Assembly (NCBI GenBank): GCA_030685065.1
Contig: JAUXQH010000024.1
Coordinates: 64,501-128,500 of the forward strand
From: Pseudomonadota bacterium
GTDB lineage: Bacteria; Myxococcota_A; UBA796; SXON01
DNA length: 64,000 nucleotides
Direction of reading: 5' to 3'
Positions 37,373-44,832 of this stretch are shown in pieces (the stretch's first letter is position 1; each line of letters begins with the position of its first letter). The position numbers and the translations under genes are program-made. Under the pieces are notes generated by a model. That model saw only the letters and a program-made list of their open reading frames with translations. It did not search any database and was not told the origin of the DNA.

Positions 37373-37963
37373 TCAGAAGCTCCGGTACCACAGCACGATC
37401 TCCCGAGCGCCATCCTCGGTGACGACGCGGACCTCGAGCTCGTACACCGCGCTGTCGAGGTGGACCACCCGCGCCTCGCCGCTGACCGCTGCCCCGTGCC
37501 GGCCCGCCGGTACCAGGTCGGTGGAGAGGTCGAGGGTGCGTAGGACCTCGAACCGGCCGGCCTCGGCGTTCGCCGGATCGTTGGCCAGCAGCGCCGGCCC
37601 CACGACGGACACGCCCTCGCCGCTCATCGTCAGCGTGACCGGCACCTCAACCGCGTCGCCACACGTCGGGTCTTCGTCGATCCAGGTGTTGGACGTGTTC
37701 GGCCCGAAGCCGCCCACCACCTCGGTGATCTCGGTGGTGTCGTCGACGAGCGCGGGGCCCTCCCCACGGGTGATCGATACGTCCAGGGGCACGGTGGCGC
37801 CCGACAGGTCGACCGCGTGGATCTGCTGCGGCTCGATCCGGTCGAGGATCGCCGCGACGGTGAAGCCGAGGTCCAGCAGCTCGTCGTCGGGCACCTCCCG
37901 CACCTCGGCCTCGCAGTGGCTCTCGGTCAGCGTGTAGCAGCCGAGGAGAAGGACGAGGATCAT
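37373..37963 (-). CDS. Small lipoprotein, twin of the preceding gene
   Basis: A 196-residue lipoprotein; MILVLLLGC is a very short signal with Cys9. The mature protein is beta-rich: VREVPDDELLDLGFTVAAIL, then VDLSGATVPLDVSITRGEGPALV, CGDAVEVPVTLTMSGEGVSVVGPAL and VYELEVRVVTEDG. It aligns by eye along its length with the protein encoded immediately upstream, showing a tandem duplication. It overlaps that gene by four bases (ATGA) and is cotranscribed. No family is recognised. Confidence 0.75.
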   Translation of the reverse strand: MILVLLLGCYTLTESHCEAEVREVPDDELLDLGFTVAAILDRIEPQQIHAVDLSGATVPLDVSITRGEGPALVDDTTEITEVVGGFGPNTSNTWIDEDPTCGDAVEVPVTLTMSGEGVSVVGPALLANDPANAEAGRFEVLRTLDLSTDLVPAGRHGAAVSGEARVVHLDSAVYELEVRVVTEDGAREIVLWYRSF

Positions 37964-38571
37964 GGGTTCACCTGCACGGGCGGAAAGTGGAGCGCCTCTT
38001 TGGACGTGCCGACCCAGGAGAGCGAGGCCTGCTCGAGATGGTCGCCCTCGAACCACGCGTCCACCTGGGCGCCAGCACTGCCACGCGGGGGGGCGGGGAG
38101 GGTGGCCACATCGCGGTCGACGGTGTGGGTGAACGCGACGCCGCCGACGCCCTCGGACGTGTCGCCCCACTCCTCGCTCCGTGCGAGCGCCTCTCCCTCG
38201 ACCGCGATGCTCCCGTCAGCCGTCGTCAGCGCGAAGGTGATCGGAACCTCGACCACGTCCTCGCAGCTCAGGAACGTGAAGCTCTGCCCCACGTTCAGCC
38301 GGATGCCCGCGCGCCGGGTCTCCACGAGCGTGGTGTCCACGAACACGGCGGTCCCTTCACCCCGCTCGATGTCGAGCTCCGCGGAGAGCGGCGCGCCGGC
38401 GTCGTCGGAGGCGGGAAAGGTGCGGATGCCCTCGAGCCCCGCGAGCAGCTCCGCGACGGTGAAGTCGAGGTCCCCGAGCTCCGTCTCGCCGTCGGAGATG
38501 TCGATGCGCTCGGACTCGCAGGCCGATTCGGAAACGCAGCCGGGGAGGAGGATCACCAGGGGCAGGAGCAT
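37960..38571 (-). CDS. Small lipoprotein, first of a tandem pair
   Basis: A 203-residue lipoprotein with lipobox LPGC (Cys12) from ATG 38571. Shared landmarks with the downstream paralogue are the CE(A/S)E start, LGDLDFTVAELLAGLE, LSAELDIERGEGTAV, SCEDVVEVPITFALTTADGSIAVEGEAL and the closing strand LEQASLSWV. Two cysteines (after the lipidated one and in the CEDVVEVP segment) are conserved in both and could form a disulfide. The role is unknown. It is divergent from lepA across a 169-bp gap. Confidence 0.75.
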   Translation of the reverse strand: MLLPLVILLPGCVSESACESERIDISDGETELGDLDFTVAELLAGLEGIRTFPASDDAGAPLSAELDIERGEGTAVFVDTTLVETRRAGIRLNVGQSFTFLSCEDVVEVPITFALTTADGSIAVEGEALARSEEWGDTSEGVGGVAFTHTVDRDVATLPAPPRGSAGAQVDAWFEGDHLEQASLSWVGTSKEALHFPPVQVNP

Positions 38572-38740
38572 GCGAGAGAATAGCTCCGACCCAGACCTCG
38601 TCGCCCGCGTTTTCGACAAGTACTGTAGCGTTGCGCCGGCCCCGCCCGCCGCGCGGCGGGACGCGAGGGAGACCGCACGGATCCCGCCTGGGGCAACAAG
38701 CGGGCCGGGCGGATAGAGGGGCGGCCCGCTACGGACCGTC

Positions 38741-40546
38741 ATGTCGCATCCCTCCGACCGCATCCGCAATTTCGCGATCATCGCCCACATCGACCATGGC
38801 AAGAGCACGCTCGCCGACCGGCTGCTCCAGACCACGGGCACGGTGCAGGCGCGCGAGATGCGTGCCCAGTACATGGACAAGATGGACATCGAGCGCGAGC
38901 GCGGCATCACCATCAAGGCGCAGACCGCGGCCATGAAGTGGACCGCGAAGGACGGCCAGGAGTACGTGCTCGATCTGATCGACACGCCGGGCCACGTCGA
39001 CTTCGGGTACGAGGTGAGCCGCGCGCTCGCCGCCTGTGAGGGCGTGCTGCTCGTGATCGACGCGGTGCAAGGCATCGAAGCGCAGACGCTGGCCAACGTG
39101 TACCTCGCGATCGAGAACGATCTCGAGATCATCCCCGTGGTCAACAAGATCGACCTGCCCGGCGCCGACCCCGAGCGGGTGTTGCAGCAGCTCGAGGACA
39201 ACGTGGGCGTCGACATCTCGAACGCGCAGTTCGTGTCCGCCAAGACCGGGGAGGGGATCCCGGATCTCCTCGAAGCCATCTGCAAGGCCATCCCGCCGCC
39301 CAAGGGCGACCGCGAGGCGCCGCTCCAGGCCCTGATCTTCGACTCGTGGTTCGATCCCTACGTCGGCGTCATCATCCTCGTGCGCGTGAAGCACGGCACG
39401 CTCCGCAAGGGCGAGAAGATCAAGTTCATGGCGACGCTCACCCCCTACGAGGTGCTGAAGGTCGGCGTATTTTCGCCCGAGGCCGTCGAGCGCCCCGAGC
39501 TCTCCGCGGGCGAGGTGGGGTACATCATCGCGAACGTGAAGACGTTGTCCGACGCCAAGGTCGGGGACACCGTCACGCACTTCCTCCGGCCGGCCGAGGC
39601 GCCGCTGCCGGGCTTCAAGGACGTGAAGCCGATGGTGTTCTCGGGCATCTTCCCGACGGACTCCGCCGCCTACGACGATCTGCGCACCTCCCTCGAGAAG
39701 CTCCGCCTGAACGACGTGTCGTTCAACTACGAGCCGGAGACCAGCGACGCCCTCGGCTTCGGCTTCCGCTGCGGCTTTCTCGGCCTCCTCCACATGGAGG
39801 TCATCCACGACCGCCTGGAGCGCGAGTACAACCTCGACCTCATCACCACGGCCCCCTCCGTCGTGTACGAGGTGCGCCTGCGCAACGGCGAGCGCCTGCA
39901 GATCCACAGCCCGTCGAAGCTCCCGCCGCTCGGCCAGGTCGAGGCCATCGAGGAGCCGATCGCGCGGCTCACGGTCCACGTGCCCGAGGCCTACGTCGGC
40001 AACGTGCTGAAGCTGTGCGAGGATCGGCGAGGCCGCCAGCAGAAGTTCGAGTACGCCGGCCCCGGCCGCGTCATCCTCACCTACGAGATCCCCTACGCGG
40101 AGGTCGTGTTCGACTTCTTCGACCGTCTGAAGTCGATCTCGCGCGGCTACGCCTCGATGGACTACGAGATCGTGCGCTGGGAAGAGGCGGACCTGGTGAA
40201 GCTCGACATCCTCCTCAACGGCGAGGCGGTCGACGCCCTGTCGAACATGTGCCACCGCTCGGTGAGCCACCACAAGGGAGCCGCGCTCGCCACGAAGCTG
40301 AAGGACTTCATCCCTCGCCAGATGTTCGACGTGGCGATCCAAGCCGCGATTGGCGTGAAGGTGGTCGCGCGCACGACCGTGAAGGCCATGCGCAAGGACG
40401 TGACCGCCAAGTGCTACGGCGGTGACATCTCTCGCAAGCGCAAGCTCCTCGACAAGCAGAAAGAGGGGAAGAAGCGGATGAAGTCGGTTGGGAGCGTCGA
40501 GGTTCCGCAAGAGGCTTTCTTGGCCGTTCTCCGCCTCGACGAGTAG
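38741..40546 (+). CDS. lepA: Elongation factor 4 (LepA)
   Basis: Ribosomal back-translocase/initiation-related GTPase. The 601-residue length is typical. Seen: G1 [16 protein letters not shown], switch region [10 protein letters not shown]3 DTPGHVDF, G4 [12 protein letters not shown], then EF-G-like domains with [12 protein letters not shown] and [15 protein letters not shown], and the LepA-specific C-terminal domain with [30 protein letters not shown] -10-like box lies at 38714-38719, 21 bases before the ATG. Confidence 0.97.
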   Translation: MSHPSDRIRNFAIIAHIDHGKSTLADRLLQTTGTVQAREMRAQYMDKMDIERERGITIKAQTAAMKWTAKDGQEYVLDLIDTPGHVDFGYEVSRALAACEGVLLVIDAVQGIEAQTLANVYLAIENDLEIIPVVNKIDLPGADPERVLQQLEDNVGVDISNAQFVSAKTGEGIPDLLEAICKAIPPPKGDREAPLQALIFDSWFDPYVGVIILVRVKHGTLRKGEKIKFMATLTPYEVLKVGVFSPEAVERPELSAGEVGYIIANVKTLSDAKVGDTVTHFLRPAEAPLPGFKDVKPMVFSGIFPTDSAAYDDLRTSLEKLRLNDVSFNYEPETSDALGFGFRCGFLGLLHMEVIHDRLEREYNLDLITTAPSVVYEVRLRNGERLQIHSPSKLPPLGQVEAIEEPIARLTVHVPEAYVGNVLKLCEDRRGRQQKFEYAGPGRVILTYEIPYAEVVFDFFDRLKSISRGYASMDYEIVRWEEADLVKLDILLNGEAVDALSNMCHRSVSHHKGAALATKLKDFIPRQMFDVAIQAAIGVKVVARTTVKAMRKDVTAKCYGGDISRKRKLLDKQKEGKKRMKSVGSVEVPQEAFLAVLRLDE

Positions 40547-40568
40547 CGGGCCGATCGTCCGCGCCTAG

Positions 40569-40606
40569 CTCTTGCTGTAGGACTACCGGCTCTTGCCGTA
40601 GGACTA
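40569..40606 (+). promoter_or_regulatory. Two 17-bp direct repeats at 21-bp spacing before a lipoprotein gene
   Basis: CTCTTGCTGTAGGACTA (40569-40585) and CTCTTGCCGTAGGACTA (40590-40606) differ at one base and are offset by two helical turns. They lie 11 bases before the ATG at 40617 and overlap the TAGAGG box. A tandem operator for one regulator is the likely reading. Confidence 0.5.
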
Positions 40607-40616
40607 GAGGCGTTGG

Positions 40617-41159
40617 ATGCAGGGCTTTGGTGGGCTCGCCCTCCTGTGGGCAGCCGGCCTCGTCGGGTGTACGGGCGAGGTGGACGTGTACCTCACCGAT
40701 CGGTCGGGGGTGGCGCCGGGCGGGGAGCTCGAGATCGCCGAGCTCCTCCTGCCGCTCGATCGGGTGGACGCCCAGCGGGACGGAGAGTGGGTTGCCCTCG
40801 CGCGTGGGCCCGACCCCTACAACCTGCTCGACTTCTCGAGCGAGTCGACCGTGGTCGACCTGGTGACGTTGCGGGAGCAGCCCGCCCGGATCGCCCACGA
40901 CGAGGTGCCAGTCGGCCCGATCTCGGCGCTGCGCCTGGTGCTCACCCCCGGCGAGCTCGTCGCGCTCACGATGGAGGACGGCGTGATCCACACGCTGGAC
41001 GTGCCAGCGGACGCGGACTGGCAGGTGGAGCTCCCGATGGAGGTCGTCGTCGACGCCCCGGCCTCGTGCACCTTCGACCTGCGCGTGCGGGACGCGACCG
41101 TCCGCGGAGAGGACGGGACGTGGAGCTTCGTGCCGGCGTTGGAGCTGGTGGAGGAGTGA
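40617..41159 (+). CDS. DUF4382-like lipoprotein
   Basis: A 180-residue lipoprotein, MQGFGGLALLWAAGLVGC with Cys18. The mature part, TGEVDVYLTDRSGVAPGGELEIAEL... and DRVDAQRDGEWVALARGPDPYNLLDF, matches the DUF4382 pattern (VxLTD...V.l..V.v...g.W..l......lDL). The family is exported and often near carbohydrate genes. A second beta unit closes with SCTFDLRVRD. Tandem direct repeats precede it. It is convergent with the AI-2E permease gene, 22 bases apart. Confidence 0.8.
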   Translation: MQGFGGLALLWAAGLVGCTGEVDVYLTDRSGVAPGGELEIAELLLPLDRVDAQRDGEWVALARGPDPYNLLDFSSESTVVDLVTLREQPARIAHDEVPVGPISALRLVLTPGELVALTMEDGVIHTLDVPADADWQVELPMEVVVDAPASCTFDLRVRDATVRGEDGTWSFVPALELVEE

Positions 41160-41181
41160 GCGAGGCGCGTGCCATCCCGCC

Positions 41182-42315
41182 CTACGAGGGCGGCGGTGGC
41201 GGTGTCGTGGGGAGCGCCTGATGCACGGGGAGGTCGATCTCGGGTGGGGAGCCGGTGTCGCTGACCTCGATCCCGGCGTACGCGGCCACCGCGGGCCACG
41301 CTTCCAACAGCGCGATGAAGACGGCGGCGAGGATGGGCCCCACGAAGGCGCCGAAGATGCCGAACAGCGCGAGCCCGCCGAAGATCGCGAGGAGGCTGAC
41401 CATCGGGTGCATCTGCTGGCGCCCCCGGAGCACCGCGGGGCGCACGATGTTGTCGATCACCCCGGCGACGCAGCCCGCCGCGAGGAGGCCGAGGGCGAAC
41501 CACGGCCCGCGCTCCACCCAGAGCCACGCCATGCCGGCGAGGTACACCGGGGCTACCCCGAGCATGGGCACCCACGCGAAGATGAACGCGAGCCCCGCCG
41601 CGACGAAGGCGGCGGGCACGCCGAACGCGAGGAAGCTCACCAGCGTCACGACGGTCTGGGCGGCGGCGGCGGCCAACGACGCGAGGACGACGGCGGCGGC
41701 GCTCTCCCGGAAGGACAGCTCGAGGACCTCGAGGACCTGGGGCGGCAGCGGCACCTTGCCGGACAACCAAACGACCAGGCGCCGTCCGTCCACGAGAAAG
41801 AAATAGCAGGCGAGGAGGGCGAGTCCGGAGTGGAGCAGCAGCTCGGGCACCTGCGCGAGCGCCGAGAGGACGAGGTTGGTGATCGTCGCTGCGGCCGCCC
41901 CGAGGGTCTGCTGGATCTGGGCCTCGAGCGCGCCCGGGTCGGCGAGCAGGCGCCGGGCGGGCCCCCACTCACGGAGCCGCGCGATGTGGGCGTCGAGATC
42001 GAGGACGCCGCTGCCGGCGATCGCCTTGGGCAGCCCGACCGCCTGCTGGAGCGCCGACCAGACGAACAGGCCCGTCGGGATGACCACCAGCGCGAAGATC
42101 GCGAAGGTGACGAGCCCGCCGGCGACGGTCGGCCGGAGTCCACGCCGGCGGAGACGCCTGTACACCGGGTCCGCGAGCACCGCGACGATGGCCGCGAGCA
42201 GCAGCGTGAGCGCGTACGGGCTCAGCAGCAGGAAGACGGGCGCGCCCACCGCGAACAGGAGCAGGAGGAATGCGTACAGCGTGGTCCGCCGCTCGCGTTC
42301 ATGCGCGGATGCCAT
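41182..42315 (-). CDS. AI-2E family transporter (PerM-type permease)
   Basis: A 377-residue inner-membrane protein with about eight passes. Landmarks: LLLFAVGAPVFLLLSPYALTL, a central soluble part with an amphipathic region, VVTLVSFLAFGVPAAFVAAGLAFIFAWVPMLGVAPVYLAG and LLAIFGGLALFGIFGAFVGPILAAVFIAL, the last being the signature C-terminal segment of the family. Members export the autoinducer AI-2 or exchange ions; the substrate cannot be predicted. The start (ATG 42315) overlaps the end of the MopE gene by 17 bases. Confidence 0.9.
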   Translation of the reverse strand: MASAHERERRTTLYAFLLLLFAVGAPVFLLLSPYALTLLLAAIVAVLADPVYRRLRRRGLRPTVAGGLVTFAIFALVVIPTGLFVWSALQQAVGLPKAIAGSGVLDLDAHIARLREWGPARRLLADPGALEAQIQQTLGAAAATITNLVLSALAQVPELLLHSGLALLACYFFLVDGRRLVVWLSGKVPLPPQVLEVLELSFRESAAAVVLASLAAAAAQTVVTLVSFLAFGVPAAFVAAGLAFIFAWVPMLGVAPVYLAGMAWLWVERGPWFALGLLAAGCVAGVIDNIVRPAVLRGRQQMHPMVSLLAIFGGLALFGIFGAFVGPILAAVFIALLEAWPAVAAYAGIEVSDTGSPPEIDLPVHQALPTTPPPPPS

Positions 42316-43660
42316 CGCTCCAATGTAGGCATGTTCCGCGGCGACGCCGCACTCCTACCAGGAGGAGCGGCAGCCAGGCGGCGCCCCCCGCGCAGCCCCC
42401 GCTCTCGCGCGCGCAGCCCTCCGTGTCGGGAGAGGGATCCTCGGTCGGCTCCTCTTCGGGCGCGGTGTCGGCGGGCTCGGCGGTGTCGGCCGGCTCGGCG
42501 GTGTCCGGGGGCTCGCTCGTATCACACCCCTCGTCCAGTCCGTCGCAGTCCTGGTCGATGCCGTCGCAGGCAACTTCGGGCGCGCGCGGATGGATTGCGC
42601 CGTCGGCGTCGTCGCAGTCGGCATCGCGATCGTCGCCGTCGGCGGTGTAACCGTCCCCGTCCGCGTCGATGTCGTCGGCGCCGTCACAGTCCTCGTCGTA
42701 GCCATCGCCCACGGTCTCCGGTGCGCCCGGGTGGACGGTCGACAGCGTGTCGTCGCAATCGTCGCCCCCCGCTCCGACGGCGCCGTAGCCGTCGCCATCC
42801 CCATCGATGTCGTCGCCGTCCATACAGTCCTGGTCGACCCCGTCGTACAGGACCTCCGTTCCGTACGGGTTCGCCGCGGGGTCGGTCTCGTCACAGTCAC
42901 ACAGGGGGATGAACCCGTCGCGATCGACGTCGGCGGGGTCGTCGGACCAGTCCGCGTCGAGCACGGCGCTGTACGGCAGGCGGTCGACAGAGGCCAGGAG
43001 GGTGCTGCAGCCAAGCCAGGAGAGGTACAGCCACTCGACGTCGACCTGCGTGCCGTTGGCGACCACCGACTCGAGCGAGCCCGGGTCCGAATAGGCGGTG
43101 AAGTCCCACCGCCAACTGCACGAGGGGGTCTCGATCAGGCGCGTGAAGGAGGTCCCCGACCAGGTGGTTCCGGACGCGTAATTCGCGGATAACCAGCCGT
43201 CCGCCGGAAGCTCCTCGAACGAGCCGACCCAGGAGGCCGCGTAGCCGTCCGAGCCACTGGTGCTCCAGGAACCGGAGGAGGCCGAACCCCCGTTTCCCTC
43301 CAGCGCGATCCTCGTCCACGTCTCGCCCGAGCCTACGGAGACGGTCAGGGTCCACGACTCGGTCGTCCCCGTGTACTCCCCGTCGTCGTACGGCGTCGCG
43401 ATCTCGACCAGCACCACCTCTACGTCCCCGCTCAGACAGGCGCGCTCGATCCGCGTTCCTCTGTGGGCGTCGCCGGTCGTCGTTTCGATCCAGGCGCAGT
43501 CGTCGTCCCAATACGCCATCGCCGCCTCGTGGAGCCGGTCGAAGATGGCGCCCAGGCCCCCGTCCGTGTCGCGGAGCGCGTGTGCGTCCGCGGGCGTCGT
43601 GACGACGGGGCACTCCCAGGGAAGCTCGGCGTGGGCGACCGTGGCGATGAGGAGGAGCAT
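42299..43660 (-). CDS. MopE-type calcium-binding surface protein with MYXO-CTERM-like tail
   Basis: A secreted 453-residue protein. MLLLIATVAHAELP is a signal peptide; a start six codons upstream is possible. Residues about 20-230 form a unique domain. Then come three metal-binding repeats with core DCDETDPAANP, DCDDTLSTVHP and DCDDADGAIHP plus DGDGDGYG calcium loops, the putative metal-binding motif of Myxococcota and MopE proteins. A Thr/Glu/Pro-rich linker (DTAEPADTA repeats) leads to CARESGGCAGGAAWLPLLLVGVRRRR, a MYXO-CTERM-like sorting signal, followed by 12 atypical extra residues. It overlaps the AI-2E gene. Confidence 0.82.
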   Translation of the reverse strand: MLLLIATVAHAELPWECPVVTTPADAHALRDTDGGLGAIFDRLHEAAMAYWDDDCAWIETTTGDAHRGTRIERACLSGDVEVVLVEIATPYDDGEYTGTTESWTLTVSVGSGETWTRIALEGNGGSASSGSWSTSGSDGYAASWVGSFEELPADGWLSANYASGTTWSGTSFTRLIETPSCSWRWDFTAYSDPGSLESVVANGTQVDVEWLYLSWLGCSTLLASVDRLPYSAVLDADWSDDPADVDRDGFIPLCDCDETDPAANPYGTEVLYDGVDQDCMDGDDIDGDGDGYGAVGAGGDDCDDTLSTVHPGAPETVGDGYDEDCDGADDIDADGDGYTADGDDRDADCDDADGAIHPRAPEVACDGIDQDCDGLDEGCDTSEPPDTAEPADTAEPADTAPEEEPTEDPSPDTEGCARESGGCAGGAAWLPLLLVGVRRRRGTCLHWSDGIRA

Positions 43661-43717
43661 GAAGCCACCATAGTCCACTCGTCCACGTCGACGGTCGGCC
43701 GCGGGTTAGATCGACCG

Positions 43718-44095
43718 ATGAAGTCGCTCTCCGCCCTCGCCGGCCTGTTCGGCGCCAAGCTGAAGATCCAGCCCACCCACGTGGCCACGGTGGATGAGTT
43801 TCGTGTCAACGTGCTCACCAGCGAGCTCCCGGTGATCGTGAACGTATGGAGCGCCACCTGCCCGCCGTGCCGACAGCTCGCGCCCGTGCTGGTGGAGATC
43901 GCCACCGCCTACCAGGGGCGCGTGCGCGTGGTGGAGGTGAGCACCGAGGCCGAGCCGGACGTGCTCGCCAGCCTGTCGATCCAAGCCACGCCCACGACCG
44001 TCGTGTTCGACAAGGGCATCGAGGTGGGGCGCGTGACCGGATTTCGGCCGAAGAGTTGGTTCGACGAGATGATCAAGGTGGAGCTGACGAGGTAG
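43718..44095 (+). CDS. Thioredoxin
   Basis: A 125-residue redox protein. I use ATG 43718; a longer frame runs antisense to the MopE gene. Active site is VWSATCPPCRQLAP with Cys48 and Cys51, CPPC instead of the classical CGPC; the middle residues tune the redox potential. The cis-proline element is IQATPTTVVFDKG. There is no signal peptide, so it is cytoplasmic. TAGATC at 43707-43712 may be a -10 box for a nearly leaderless transcript. Confidence 0.9.
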   Translation: MKSLSALAGLFGAKLKIQPTHVATVDEFRVNVLTSELPVIVNVWSATCPPCRQLAPVLVEIATAYQGRVRVVEVSTEAEPDVLASLSIQATPTTVVFDKGIEVGRVTGFRPKSWFDEMIKVELTR

Positions 44096-44098
44096 CGA

Positions 44099-44503
44099 TC
44101 AGCGCAGGAGCCGCAGTCCCAAGCTGGCATACGCGTTGAACTTCCCATCTACGGACAGGAGCGGTAGCCCTTCGACGAGCGCCTGGGCGACGAGCATCCG
44201 ATCGAAGGGGTCGCGGTGCTCGCGGTCGAGGTAGGGCAGCTCGGCCGCCCGCTCCGCATGTTCCCGGCGAAGGTCGAGGACCGCGTAGCCGCGGTCGGCG
44301 ATCTCCCGCGCAAAGAAGTCGCGCGGTGGAACCGGCAGCGGGAGCTTGCCGAGCGCGTACTTGATGCCGATCTCCCAGAGCGTCACCGCGCTGACGACGA
44401 GATCATGCCTTGGATCCAGGAAGGCGGCACGCGAGCTACCCCGGAGCTTGGGATCGTCCACGGCCGCCCAGAGCAGGATGTGGGTGTCGATGAGCAGCCT
44501 CAC
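44099..44503 (-). CDS. PIN-domain ribonuclease toxin (VapC-like)
   Basis: A 134-residue PIN-domain nuclease, the toxin of a type II pair. Acidic residues of the four-carboxylate site are present: Asp6 (LLIDTHILLW), Glu44 (TLWEIGIKY), Asp98/Asp101 (HRDPFDRMLVAQA) and Asp119 (LLSVDGKF). GTG 44503 overlaps the antitoxin stop (GTGA), the usual translational coupling. PIN toxins of this kind cut tRNA or rRNA; the target is unknown. It is convergent with thioredoxin at three bases. Confidence 0.9.
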   Translation of the reverse strand: MRLLIDTHILLWAAVDDPKLRGSSRAAFLDPRHDLVVSAVTLWEIGIKYALGKLPLPVPPRDFFAREIADRGYAVLDLRREHAERAAELPYLDREHRDPFDRMLVAQALVEGLPLLSVDGKFNAYASLGLRLLR

Positions 44504-44748
44504 CGGTACTCGGCCAGGTCGTCCAGAGGGGCGTCCCACCCTTCGGGCAGCTCGAACGACCAGCCGCCGATCGGACGAGGGAGGCGGGAGGGAGCGGACG
44601 CTGGCCCCTCGACCAGCTCGCGTGCCCGGCCGACGAGCGCCTCGATCGCGAACGCGGTGACGGACTGGTGCGAAAGCTCGGCAGCACGTTCGATGAGGCG
44701 CTTGCTCTCGGGCTCGACCCGGAGCTCGATTCGGGCGGTGGCGGGCAT
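44500..44748 (-). CDS. Antitoxin with ribbon-helix-helix domain (DUF1778/VapB-like)
   Basis: An 82-residue partner of the PIN toxin. The N-terminal ARIELRVEPESKRLIERAAEL followed by SVTAFAIEALVGRARELV is the ribbon-helix-helix seen in DUF1778-type antitoxins, and the C-terminal Pro-rich tail (WSFELPEGWDAPLDDL) would wrap the toxin. DUF1778 antitoxins more often pair with GNAT acetyltransferase toxins, so a PIN partner is a mixed arrangement. It is probably autorepressing through the inverted repeat 15 bases upstream. Confidence 0.85.
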   Translation of the reverse strand: MPATARIELRVEPESKRLIERAAELSHQSVTAFAIEALVGRARELVEGPASAPSRLPRPIGGWSFELPEGWDAPLDDLAEYR

Positions 44749-44763
44749 TCGTTCCTCGGCGAG

Positions 44764-44786
44764 TGTACGGCAATGTGTGCCGTACA
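44764..44786 (-). promoter_or_regulatory. Operator: 9-bp perfect inverted repeat before the antitoxin gene
   Basis: TGTACGGCA, five bases, TGCCGTACA, with no mismatch. It ends 15 bases upstream of the antitoxin ATG, the expected position for autoregulation of a toxin-antitoxin operon. Confidence 0.75.
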
Positions 44787-44832
44787 GCAGGCCGCGTCAA
44801 CCAGAAATGCCGGCCGCCGCCGCCGCCGCCCG

